Below are positions 8,326 to 15,966 of a DNA stretch of 64,000 nucleotides, piece by piece (within the stretch, counting starts at the first letter, position 1; each line of letters opens with the position of its first letter). Source of the DNA: Kuafuiihalomonas sp039024635 (GTDB taxonomy: Bacteria; Myxococcota; Kuafuiibacteriia; Kuafuiibacteriales; Kuafuiibacteriaceae); assembly GCA_039024635.1 (NCBI GenBank), contig JBCCQA010000014.1, forward strand, positions 62,001-126,000, given 5' to 3'. The notes beneath the pieces are model-generated. The model did no database searches and had not been told where the DNA came from. It saw nothing but the letters and a program-made list of their open reading frames with translations. The translations under genes were made by a program, and so were the position numbers.

Positions 8326-9720
8326 TCATTCTCCTGGGTACAGGCTGGCCTGGGGGCGCCCCAGGGTGCCTGTAGCCTTGGCCAGCTCGGCCAAGTTCAA
8401 GTTCAGTCGATAGACGGCGTCGAGCTGGTTGTTCTTCATCGTGACGAAGGCCGCGACCGCGTCGGTCACCCCTCGGGAGTCGTCAAAACCCGCAGCATAG
8501 TCCGCAGAAGCCCGAACGACCCATTCCTGGGTCACGGGCAAGGTGATCTTCAGCTGTTCAACGTCTGCCCGGGCTCGGACCACCTCTCGGTGATAGCGAT
8601 TAACCTCTGCGGGTAAGCCTGTGGATGCCCAAGCTTCGAGCTGCTGTAGGCGGAAGGCCTCGGCTCGGATCTCGGCCGCCCGGTGAGTCGCGGTGTCCCA
8701 CTGGATCTTCCACTGGGCGCCGACCAGGGCTCCGGCCACGAAGTGGTTGAGGGGGTCGACCACGAAACGACTCTGTTGCTGGTCTCGATCCGGGGTCCAC
8801 GCACCGCTCACGAAGCCTAGCGCGAAGATGTTGGGAAACCAGTCCGCGTACTCGGCGTCGGCCAGCTTGTCGTAGGCCTTGATGCCTTGGGCCAGCGCCA
8901 CCAGCTCCGGCCGCTGGTCTCGCGCGAGGGCGATGAGTCCCTCCAGCGCCGTGGGCTCGTCGTTCACGGGATCGAGATAGTCTTCCTGGGTCTGGATGCG
9001 CGTACCCGGTGGGTAGGCCAAATAGGCCCGGAGGCCCTCCGCCGTTTGGGAGATGGCGGCTTGGGCGAAGTTTTCGATTAAGATGGCGGCCCCGAGGGCC
9101 GTTTTGAGCCTCAGCAGGTCTTGGGGCGTGACGTCGAAGGCGCCCACCTCCAGCCGGGCTTCAGTCTCTTCGATGCTCCGGCCAGCCACGCTCTTGATGT
9201 CCTTTACGAAGAACAAGATGTCTTTCGCGTAGAGATGGGACTCGTAGAGCATGGCCACCTGCACCAGGACGTCGGCCGCCCCTATTCGGCCCTGGGCCCG
9301 GGCCGCCTCCAGCGCCGCGTCCGCAGCTTCCTCACGGAGGCCGATCTTCCCGAAGGTATGGATGGGCTGGATGGCGGTTAGACGGCCCAAGAAGGCCGGA
9401 CGAAGCTGCCCGATGTCGAACTCCCCGTAGGACGCGCGCTCCGAACGCACGCCGTTCTCGTCTGGGTCGCTATTCCTAGCCGCGAGGGAGGAAGCCACGC
9501 CCACCGTGACGTCGATGGACGGATACTTCGCGGCGTCCACCTGCTTGGTGCGGGCTTGGGCGATGACGACGTCGGCCTGGTTGGCGCGAAGCTCGGGGTT
9601 CTCGTCGAGAACGCGCTGAATGGCCATGGCTCGGGTGAGCGTGACCACCCCGCCTTCTTCCTGGGCGGAGGCGAGAGCGGGGGCGAACAGGACAAGGATG
9701 ATGGCGCTTGGTCTATGCAT
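8326..9720 (-). CDS. TolC-family outer membrane efflux protein in the mla operon
   Basis: A 464-residue outer-membrane factor. From ATG 9720 it has a Sec signal peptide MHRPSAIILVLFAPALASAQ, then two OEP repeats of long alpha-hairpins (LTRAMAIQRVLDENPELRAN near the start; AEIRAEAFRLQQLEAWAS in the second half). The open frame extends upstream into mlaD, but the signal peptide and the 7-bp gap to the mlaD stop fix this start. TolC proteins form trimeric outer-membrane channels. Its place between mlaD and mlaC suggests that it serves as the outer-membrane partner of this MCE transporter, where MlaA would act in E. coli. Confidence 0.85.
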   Translation of the reverse strand: MHRPSAIILVLFAPALASAQEEGGVVTLTRAMAIQRVLDENPELRANQADVVIAQARTKQVDAAKYPSIDVTVGVASSLAARNSDPDENGVRSERASYGEFDIGQLRPAFLGRLTAIQPIHTFGKIGLREEAADAALEAARAQGRIGAADVLVQVAMLYESHLYAKDILFFVKDIKSVAGRSIEETEARLEVGAFDVTPQDLLRLKTALGAAILIENFAQAAISQTAEGLRAYLAYPPGTRIQTQEDYLDPVNDEPTALEGLIALARDQRPELVALAQGIKAYDKLADAEYADWFPNIFALGFVSGAWTPDRDQQQSRFVVDPLNHFVAGALVGAQWKIQWDTATHRAAEIRAEAFRLQQLEAWASTGLPAEVNRYHREVVRARADVEQLKITLPVTQEWVVRASADYAAGFDDSRGVTDAVAAFVTMKNNQLDAVYRLNLNLAELAKATGTLGRPQASLYPGE

Positions 9721-9727
9721 GGAAGGC

Positions 9728-10219
9728 TCACTCGAAGGGGTCGGGAAGGGCGTCTTCGGGGTCGCCTTCTCCGGTCGCCTCATCGCTGGACAGGGCGTAC
9801 TTCACCAACAGGTCGATGAGGTCCAGAGCAGGCTCGGTCTGGCCGATGCGTCCATCGGTCGGAATGTCGTCTTCGGCGCCGCCCGGCGTGAGCAGAATGT
9901 AGCTCTCGCCCAGCAGACCCTCGGTCCGAATGCTGGCTGTCGAGTCGGCAGGCAGGACCACCGCACGGTCCACCGCGAGGTCGACCTCAGCCGCGTAGTT
10001 CTCGAGCCGGATCCCGTCGACGGTGCCCACCTTGACCCCAGCAATCTTCACGGAGGCACCGGTCTTGAGATCGCCGATGGAGGCAAAGCGGGCGTGGATG
10101 GGCATTCGGTCCAACCCCCACTCCAGACCTCCGATGGAGACGGAGAGGTAGGCCAGACCAACCAAGCCCAGACTGACGAAGGCGCCGACCGCAATCTCGT
10201 TGGAGCTGTAGGGATTCAT
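9728..10219 (-). CDS. mlaD: MlaD/MCE domain substrate-binding protein
   Basis: A 163-residue protein with an N-terminal membrane anchor (IAVGAFVSLGLVGLAYLSV) and one MCE domain: ASIGDLKTGASVKIAGVKVG, then IRTEGLLGESYILLTPGG, the two best conserved MCE blocks. It ends in an acidic tail of about 25 residues. MlaD forms a hexameric periplasmic ring on the MlaFE transporter that contacts phospholipid. It starts 12 bp after mlaE and is followed by the tolC-like gene. Confidence 0.92.
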   Translation of the reverse strand: MNPYSSNEIAVGAFVSLGLVGLAYLSVSIGGLEWGLDRMPIHARFASIGDLKTGASVKIAGVKVGTVDGIRLENYAAEVDLAVDRAVVLPADSTASIRTEGLLGESYILLTPGGAEDDIPTDGRIGQTEPALDLIDLLVKYALSSDEATGEGDPEDALPDPFE

Positions 10220-10231
10220 GAGCTTGGAACC

Positions 10232-11011
10232 TCAGAGGAGCAGCGCCGTCATGACGTAGTCACCCGCCAGAACGAGGACCGAGACGATGACGACGGCTTG
10301 GGTGGTGGCGCGCCCAATGCCGCGCGCGCCGCGTTGGGCGTAGTAGCCCTGGAAGCAGGCGATCCACGCCACCAGGACGGCGAAGACCAAGGCTTTGTAG
10401 AGGCTAATGGCCACGTCTCGGGTTGAGACCGCATCACGAACGCTGGAAATGAATACGCCGCCGTCGACGCCGAGAACCTCGGTCGCGAAGACGTATGCGG
10501 CCCCAATGCCCGTCAGGTTGAAGAGGGTGACCAGCAAGGGAACGCAAACGATGGCGGCGAGGAGACGCGTGGAGGCAAGGTATTGGACGGGCTCCACCGC
10601 CATGACCTCCAGAGCGTCGATCTGCTCGGTGACCCGCATCCCCGCGATGGTGGCGGCCATGGCGGAGCCCGCCCGCGCCGTGACCATGAGAGCGGCCAAC
10701 ACCGGACCCAGCTCCCGGATGAGAGACAGCGCGACCAGCGGACCCAGGTAGATCTCGCTCCCGAAGCGGACCAGCGCATTGTAGCCCTGAAGGACCAGCA
10801 CCATGCCGGTGAAGGTGCTGGTGAGGAGCACGATCGATATCGACCGATTCCCGATGAAGCGCATGTGCTCGACGAGCAAGCCGAGCCGATAGGGTGGTCG
10901 AATCGACCAAGACAGGGCCTGGGCCAGGAACAGCGAAGCCCGGCCGACCGCACCCAGGGCGTCGACGCTGTTTCGGCCCAAGGCTCCCAAAGGCTCCGCG
11001 AGGAGGGCCAT
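10232..11011 (-). CDS. mlaE: MlaE-like phospholipid ABC transporter permease
   Basis: A 259-residue integral membrane permease of the MlaE/TrgB family with about five to six transmembrane segments and the signature LIRELGPVLAALMVTARAGS followed by AAxIAGMRVTEQIDALEVM, the coupling region that contacts the ATPase. It is the first gene of the minus-strand mla operon. Its ATPase partner mlaF lies just upstream on the opposite strand, so both halves could be controlled from the same 81-bp interval. A TTGCCT-N17-TACATC promoter candidate ends 8 nt before the ATG. Confidence 0.93.
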   Translation of the reverse strand: MALLAEPLGALGRNSVDALGAVGRASLFLAQALSWSIRPPYRLGLLVEHMRFIGNRSISIVLLTSTFTGMVLVLQGYNALVRFGSEIYLGPLVALSLIRELGPVLAALMVTARAGSAMAATIAGMRVTEQIDALEVMAVEPVQYLASTRLLAAIVCVPLLVTLFNLTGIGAAYVFATEVLGVDGGVFISSVRDAVSTRDVAISLYKALVFAVLVAWIACFQGYYAQRGARGIGRATTQAVVIVSVLVLAGDYVMTALLL

Positions 11012-11019
11012 CAGCGCGG

Positions 11020-11048
11020 GATGTACTCAGCGGAGAGGGCCGAGGCAA
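11020..11048 (-). promoter_or_regulatory. Candidate sigma-70 promoter of the mlaE operon
   Basis: On the minus strand, TTGCCT (11048-11043), a 17-nt spacer and TACATC (11025-11020) lie 8 nt upstream of the mlaE ATG. No Shine-Dalgarno is visible, so the transcript would be leaderless or nearly so. Confidence 0.35.
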
Positions 11049-11065
11049 GGATCGCTTCTTGTGTC

Positions 11066-11082
11066 CCGACGCCCGGCGTCGG
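11066..11082. promoter_or_regulatory. Perfect inverted repeat in the mlaE/mlaF divergent region
   Basis: CCGACGC-CCG-GCGTCGG is a perfect 7-bp dyad with a 3-nt centre, ending 10 nt before the mlaF start. It may be an operator shared by the divergent mla genes (the LysR gene downstream of mlaF is one candidate binder) or a hairpin in the mlaF leader. Confidence 0.35.
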
Positions 11083-11092
11083 ATGAGAACGC

Positions 11093-11845
11093 ATGGCCGA
11101 GGCCATGATCCGGGCGATCGAGCTCCACAAGCGCTTTGGCGCCCATGAGGTGCTGAGGGGGCTTTCGCTGGATTTCCCGCCCGAGACGACCACCGTGATC
11201 CTCGGGGGCTCGGGGAGCGGTAAGTCGGTCTTCATGAAGCACCTGATCGGCTTGCTTCGGCCGGACTCCGGTCAAGTCCTGATCGACGGCGAGGACCTAG
11301 CCCACCTTCGGGGGAGAGAACTTCATCGGGTCCGGCGAAAGTTCGGGATGGTCTTCCAAATGGCAGCGCTCTTCGACTCGATGAGCGTCTTGGACAACGT
11401 TGCTTTTCCTCTCCGCGAGCACGCCAAGGACATGACCGAGGGGTCTCGACGCCGAAAGGCGATGGAGCGCCTGGAGGCCCTGGGTTTGGCTGGCGCAGCG
11501 GACAAGTTCCCGGCCGAGCTGTCGGGGGGGATGCGAAAGCGGGTGGGACTGGCCCGGGCCGTCATCCTCGATCCCAAGGTGGTGCTGTACGACGAACCAA
11601 CCACCGGGCTCGATCCCATCACTACCCGCAGCGTCGACGACATGATTCAGGACGCCAAGACCCGCTTCGGGGTCACGAGCGTCGTCATCAGCCACGACAT
11701 CGCTTCCAGCTTCCGGATCGCGGACCGGCTGGCCTTCCTGCACGAAGGAGAGATCGTCGAGTTGGGGGCGCCTTCGGGCTTTCGCGAATCGACCCATCCC
11801 GCCGTCCGTCGCTTCCTCGACTTCGGCTACGAGGTGTCGGCGTGA
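11093..11845 (+). CDS. mlaF: MlaF-like ABC transporter ATPase
   Basis: A 250-residue ABC ATPase. Walker A GGSGSGKS (about residues 38-45), signature LSGGMRKR (about 143), Walker B VVLYDEPTTGLDP (about 162-174) and the switch His in VVISHD (about 197) are all present. The MRKRV form of the signature and the relation to mlaE identify it as MlaF, the motor of retrograde or anterograde phospholipid transport. It is transcribed away from the other mla genes and overlaps the following LysR gene by 4 bp, so the two are translationally coupled. Confidence 0.93.
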   Translation: MAEAMIRAIELHKRFGAHEVLRGLSLDFPPETTTVILGGSGSGKSVFMKHLIGLLRPDSGQVLIDGEDLAHLRGRELHRVRRKFGMVFQMAALFDSMSVLDNVAFPLREHAKDMTEGSRRRKAMERLEALGLAGAADKFPAELSGGMRKRVGLARAVILDPKVVLYDEPTTGLDPITTRSVDDMIQDAKTRFGVTSVVISHDIASSFRIADRLAFLHEGEIVELGAPSGFRESTHPAVRRFLDFGYEVSA

Positions 11846-12765
11846 GGGAAGAACTCGATGGCCTGCGCCGCATGGCCATCTTCGCCGCCGTGGTAGAGGC
11901 TCAGTCCTTCTCCGAAGCCGCCCGCCGAATGGGGATGGCCAAGAGCGCAGTGAGCAAGCAGGTGTCGGAGCTCGAACACGTTCTCGGCGTGCGACTCATG
12001 AACCGCACGACCCGCCGTTTGTCGCTCACAGAGGCCGGCGAGCGGTATCACCAAAGCTGCACCCGCATCCTTCGGGAAGCGGTCGAGGCAACCCGCGCCG
12101 TGCGCAGCCTTCAGACCGAACCGGTCGGCACCCTCCGTCTCAACGCGTCGATATCTTTCGGTGAGCGCTTCGTCGTCCCCCAGGTCGTCCGTTTCATGGA
12201 GGCCTATCCCGAGATACAGGTCGAGCTCGACCTCATCGATCACTACGTCGACATGATCGACGACAACGTGGACCTGGCCATCCGCATCGGCCATCTCGAG
12301 GACTCTTCCCTGGTGGCTCGGAAGCTGGCCCCCATCTCGATCATGCTCGTGGCTGCCCCCGACTTCTTCGAAGCCCACGGCCGACCGAGCGAGCCGAGCG
12401 AGGTCGAGTCGCTTCCTCTCATCCGCTACACCGAGAATCGTGGTCGCATGCGGGTCGAAGTGGCCAATAGAGAGGCCCGACAGCAGCTCCGGTTTCCGGA
12501 CGCCCGGGTTCAGTCCAACAGCGGCGCTTCCATCCTTCGCCTCACCCAGGCCGGCTTGGGTCTGAGCCTGCTCCCGGACTTCTTCGTGAACGCCGATCTA
12601 GCCTCCGGTCGCCTGGTGCGGGTGCTGCCCGAGTGGGACATCGTCCCCCCGACTGCGGTCCACGCCGTCTATCCCCACAGCCGAAACGTGCAGAACAAGG
12701 TTCGGATCTTCGTGGACTTCCTGGCCGAGGCCTATCGAAGCCCCCCCTGGCATCAGGAACGCTGA
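11842..12765 (+). CDS. LysR family transcriptional regulator
   Basis: A 307-residue LysR regulator of the CrgA/DsdC-like group. The winged helix lies at residues about 7-65 (FAAVVEAQSFSEAARRMGMAK, then SAVSKQVSELEHVLGVRL), followed by a periplasmic-binding-like effector domain with DLIDHYVDMIDDNVDLAIRI. The GTG start overlaps the mlaF stop (GTGA), so it is co-translated with mlaF and may control the mla locus. The gene overlaps the end of the convergent downstream gene by 13 bp. Confidence 0.88.
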   Translation: MREELDGLRRMAIFAAVVEAQSFSEAARRMGMAKSAVSKQVSELEHVLGVRLMNRTTRRLSLTEAGERYHQSCTRILREAVEATRAVRSLQTEPVGTLRLNASISFGERFVVPQVVRFMEAYPEIQVELDLIDHYVDMIDDNVDLAIRIGHLEDSSLVARKLAPISIMLVAAPDFFEAHGRPSEPSEVESLPLIRYTENRGRMRVEVANREARQQLRFPDARVQSNSGASILRLTQAGLGLSLLPDFFVNADLASGRLVRVLPEWDIVPPTAVHAVYPHSRNVQNKVRIFVDFLAEAYRSPPWHQER

Positions 12766-13313
12766 AGGGCCCGCTGACGCTCATAGAGCCCGACGCGGAC
12801 GTCGAGGAGAAGCGCCTTCACCCGGGCCCGAAACTGTCGCTTGTCCCAGCGCCACCCCATCACCAGTCCGAGGGCGGCCAAGAGCAATCCCAAAGGGGAG
12901 GCGAGCGTCACGACCACCGCCGCGATCCCCCCCAGCATCAAACCGGCCCAGACCTCGGCCGAGCTCTCATGGATTTGATGAACCGAAAAGCGGGTCTGTC
13001 CCGACCCTTGGGACAACGCCACCCGCAGTCGAACGCCGAACTCGGAGCGACCCAAGATCTCCACCCCCGTCTCGAGTCTCCGGACCCGGTCGAGGCCGGT
13101 GCCGTGGAAGAGGTGCTGCCGAACGAGCTCCGTCAATGCCTCGACGTGCTCCCCATCGAAAACGCACTCGTAGCCGTTCTCGCCGTTGGGCAAGGCACGG
13201 ATTTCGGGCTGGTGCTCGGACAGAGCCGCGCGCAAGGACTCGGCGCTCATGTCGACCTCGGCCGCGTAAGCGACCAGGTCCGTGACTCGAGACTCTGGCG
13301 TCAAGTCACTCAT
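12753..13313 (-). CDS. Hypothetical protein with C-terminal membrane hairpin
   Basis: A 186-residue protein with no recognised family. The N-terminal 115 residues look soluble (GENGYECVFDGEHVEALTEL). Residues about 120-155 form two closely spaced hydrophobic segments (AGLMLGGIAAVVVTLASPLGLLLAALGL), followed by a basic tail. It starts 4 bp after the stop of the lipoprotein gene on the same strand, so the two are probably one transcript. Its 3' end overlaps the end of the convergent LysR gene. Confidence 0.6.
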   Translation of the reverse strand: MSDLTPESRVTDLVAYAAEVDMSAESLRAALSEHQPEIRALPNGENGYECVFDGEHVEALTELVRQHLFHGTGLDRVRRLETGVEILGRSEFGVRLRVALSQGSGQTRFSVHQIHESSAEVWAGLMLGGIAAVVVTLASPLGLLLAALGLVMGWRWDKRQFRARVKALLLDVRVGLYERQRALQRS

Positions 13314-13317
13314 AGGT

Positions 13318-14436
13318 TCAGGGCGAGGCCCCCGATCCCATCTTCTCCATCATCATCTTCCGGAGCTGGTCCGGCGGAGGAAGGCCCAGGCCACCCACGC
13401 CCTCCTCGTGCTCGTCGTGTTCGTGCTCGTCTTGGCTGCCTGGGCTTCCCATGGCGACCGCGACCGGGTTGGGGACGATGAAGGTGTTCTGCATCAGCTC
13501 GGACGGCGCGGGCACGTCCCGCACCGAGCCTGCGAACTCTGGCTTCATGAAGCGTTGAATCTGAAGCGTCGCTCGCTTGCCGCCTCGCGCCTCGACGGTA
13601 ATGGCCTCTCCGTCCGAGGCCACGCCCGCCAGCTCCACCTTGGCCTGGGAAGCGGCCTGTAGGACGTCGGCCACCACCACCCGCGCCCCCACCTCGAGGT
13701 CCGCGAGCTCGCGGGTCCGGGAGAACAGACCCTTCCAGGACGCTGCCTCGGGAAGCGCGACCGTCGTCTCGGCCGCCGCACCCTTCACCTGTTCGTAGGT
13801 TTCGAGGAGCTTGGCGATCTCTCGTCGAAGCGCGCCGCTTCCGCAAAAGCCCGGTTCGTCCGGAACCTGGCTCGGATCCGGTGGGTCCGGGAGCGGGATT
13901 GGTTTGGAGGCGATCTCGAGCTGGGGAACGACCATCCGCGCCAGGTCTACCACCCAGCCGTCACCGTCTTCTTGGGGAGCGACCCGGGTCAGCCGGGTGA
14001 GCGGCGGCGAGGTCGCAATCTCGTCCAAGAGCGGAAAGATGTCGGCCAGGTGGTCGAGGTCGATTCGAAAGCGCCACACGGTCTCTCGACCACCAGTCGC
14101 GCCTGCCCCCATCAGGATACCTGCTTCCGGGATGAGGTCTGTCGTTCGCTCGAAGCGAATCTCCGGGTGGGTGTGGGCTCGCGTCCGGAAGGTCTCGGTC
14201 AGCTCGTCCTCGGCCACGTCGAGCTCCAAGGAAGCCATCAGTTTCTCAGCCCGCTCCCGGGCCACTGCACGCTGCTTGTCGGCCCCTTCGCTCATCCGGG
14301 CTCGAGCAAGGCCCGTGTCCACAACTTTCTGGAGGCGCGTCTTCATGCCCTCCAGAGCCTCGCACTCGGACTGATCGTCGCAGCCGACCAGCAGGCTCAG
14401 GCCCAAAGCACCGAGCAGGAGCGGTCGCCGACTCAC
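13318..14436 (-). CDS. Hypothetical lipoprotein
   Basis: The open frame extends far upstream through dapD, but the GTG at 14436, which overlaps the dapD stop as GTGA, starts a clear lipoprotein signal: MSRRPLLLGALGLSLLVGC with lipobox LVGC. The mature 355-residue protein has an alpha-helical N-terminal part (MKTRLQKVVDTGLARARMSEG), a middle with alternating strands, and a His/Glu/Met-rich end (EHEHDEHEEG; RKMMMEKMG). The helical region followed by PxP-rich linkers suggests a periplasmic structural role, but I do not recognise the family. Confidence 0.65.
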   Translation of the reverse strand: MSRRPLLLGALGLSLLVGCDDQSECEALEGMKTRLQKVVDTGLARARMSEGADKQRAVARERAEKLMASLELDVAEDELTETFRTRAHTHPEIRFERTTDLIPEAGILMGAGATGGRETVWRFRIDLDHLADIFPLLDEIATSPPLTRLTRVAPQEDGDGWVVDLARMVVPQLEIASKPIPLPDPPDPSQVPDEPGFCGSGALRREIAKLLETYEQVKGAAAETTVALPEAASWKGLFSRTRELADLEVGARVVVADVLQAASQAKVELAGVASDGEAITVEARGGKRATLQIQRFMKPEFAGSVRDVPAPSELMQNTFIVPNPVAVAMGSPGSQDEHEHDEHEEGVGGLGLPPPDQLRKMMMEKMGSGASP

Positions 14437-15290
14437 CGGAGCGCCTCCTCGAGAGCAGCCTGGGCGTTCGTCTTGTCGTCTCGATACTTCACGATCATCG
14501 GCGTCGACATCCCAAGACCATGAGACTCGGCAAAGGCCCCCTGGACCCTTCGAACACCGGGAATCACTACCGCATTCTCGGGGATTTCGAGAGGCGCCTC
14601 TCCTTCGCGGCGCAGGACTCGCTCGTTGACCACGTCGAAGACCGGCGTCGAGCCATTGAGCATGACCCCGGTCCCGAGGACGGCTCCTTTTCGGATGATG
14701 GTGCCTTCGTAGACACCGCAGTTGCCCCCAACCAGGACGTCGTCCTCGACGATCACTGGCAGGGCACCCACCGGCTCCAGAACGCCGCCGATCTGGGCCG
14801 CGGCCGAGATGTGGCATCGCTCGCCGATTTGGGCGCATGAGCCAACTAGGGCGTGACTGTCGATCATGCTGTCCCGCCCGACGTAGGCCCCGATATTGAT
14901 GTAGGCGGGGGGCATGATCACCACGCCGTTGCCGACGAAGGCCCCGTCCCGGACCGCGTTGCCGCCCGGCACCATGCGAACCCGGTCGGTCAAAAAGAAG
15001 ATGCGGGTGGGCAAGGTGTGCTTGTCGAAGAATGGGCTGCGACCCACGCCTTCCAGCTCCAGCATCTGGCCCAGACGAAAGCCGGCCAGGAGCGCCTGCT
15101 TGTACCAGACGTGGACCTGCCAGCGGCCGTCCCCTCCGCGCTCGGCGCAGCGAATCAGGCCGAGGTTGGTGGCCTCACGCATCTCGGCGAAGAGGGCTCG
15201 GTCTTCGGGGTCGTAGGCGTCGGGAGACTTCTCTCCCAGGGCCTTCAGTTCTTCGATGAGCAGTTTGGTGGGCCGAGGCACGGCCTCCAC
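14433..15290 (-). CDS. dapD: 2,3,4,5-tetrahydropyridine-2,6-dicarboxylate N-succinyltransferase
   Basis: A 285-residue DapD, which transfers succinyl from succinyl-CoA to tetrahydrodipicolinate in the succinylase branch of lysine and meso-diaminopimelate synthesis. A helical N-terminal domain (residues 1-95) is followed by a left-handed beta-helix of hexapeptide repeats, with the hallmarks VMPPAYINIGAYV-type turn, IGGVLEP, DVLVGGNCGVYEGTII and a C-terminal tail with STPMIVKYRDDKTNAQ. The length is normal. The start is GTG at 15290; another in-frame GTG lies at 15281. A lipoprotein gene is translationally coupled behind it. No other dap gene is present. Confidence 0.95.
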   Translation of the reverse strand: MEAVPRPTKLLIEELKALGEKSPDAYDPEDRALFAEMREATNLGLIRCAERGGDGRWQVHVWYKQALLAGFRLGQMLELEGVGRSPFFDKHTLPTRIFFLTDRVRMVPGGNAVRDGAFVGNGVVIMPPAYINIGAYVGRDSMIDSHALVGSCAQIGERCHISAAAQIGGVLEPVGALPVIVEDDVLVGGNCGVYEGTIIRKGAVLGTGVMLNGSTPVFDVVNERVLRREGEAPLEIPENAVVIPGVRRVQGAFAESHGLGMSTPMIVKYRDDKTNAQAALEEALR

Positions 15291-15345
15291 GGGTAGGCCC
15301 CAGCGCCCCCAAACTCAACGAAAACCGCCTAGCCTCCGTCTGGCC

Positions 15346-15879
15346 TCAGCGGACGATCTCGACGCTCTCCAGGTAGACGTCTTCACGGGTCGAACCGCTG
15401 TCGCTGCCGACGGCCTCCAGGGCCTTGACCACGTCCATCCCGCCCGTGACGCGGCCGAAGACCGAGTGGCGGTCGTCCAGGTGGGGCGTGGCCACGGTGG
15501 TGATGAAGAACTGAGAGCCGTTGGTGCCCGGGCCGGCGTTGGCCATGGACAGCACACCGGGCCCATCGTGACGCAGGCTGGCGTCGAACTCATCCTCGAA
15601 GCGGTAGCCGGGTCCCCCCCGGCCCGTGCCGGTCGGGTCGCCGCCCTGGAGCATGAAATTCGGGATGATCCGGTGGAACTTCACGTTCTTGTAGAGCGGG
15701 CCCTCTCCCGGGCCGCCACTGGGCTGGGTCCAGGCCACGGTGCCCTCGGCTAGGCCCACAAAGTTGCCGACGGTCTTCGGCACCTTGGCCGAGTAGAGCT
15801 CGATCTCGATGGTGCCTTTGGTGGTGTGAAGCTTCGCGCCCTTCACGTCAGACACGTCAGGGAACTTAGGGGTGCTCAT
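15346..15879 (-). CDS. Cyclophilin-type peptidyl-prolyl cis-trans isomerase
   Basis: A 177-residue single-domain cyclophilin. The catalytic Arg is in VKFHRIIPNFMLQGGDPTGT, followed by GPGTNGSQFFITTVATPHLD and the RHSVFGRVTGGMDVV block. There is no signal peptide, so it is cytoplasmic. The protein accelerates prolyl isomerisation during folding. It is a single-gene unit with its own promoter candidate; dapD lies downstream on the same strand after 55 bp. Confidence 0.95.
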   Translation of the reverse strand: MSTPKFPDVSDVKGAKLHTTKGTIEIELYSAKVPKTVGNFVGLAEGTVAWTQPSGGPGEGPLYKNVKFHRIIPNFMLQGGDPTGTGRGGPGYRFEDEFDASLRHDGPGVLSMANAGPGTNGSQFFITTVATPHLDDRHSVFGRVTGGMDVVKALEAVGSDSGSTREDVYLESVEIVR

Positions 15880-15885
15880 GGGGGT

Positions 15886-15914
15886 GGCCTACTCCGGGGC
15901 AACAGCCGGGTCAA
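15886..15914 (-). promoter_or_regulatory. Sigma-70-type promoter of the cyclophilin gene, probably leaderless
   Basis: On the minus strand, TTGACC (15914-15909), exactly 17 nt, then TAGGCC (15891-15886), followed by 6 nt and the ATG. This is one of the two best -35/-10 pairs in the window. The spacing puts the transcription start at or next to the ATG. Confidence 0.5.
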
Positions 15915-15966
15915 AGCCACGGGCTTGCTGGATCACCCGGAGTCGGGGTGCTAGTGCCCGCGGACC

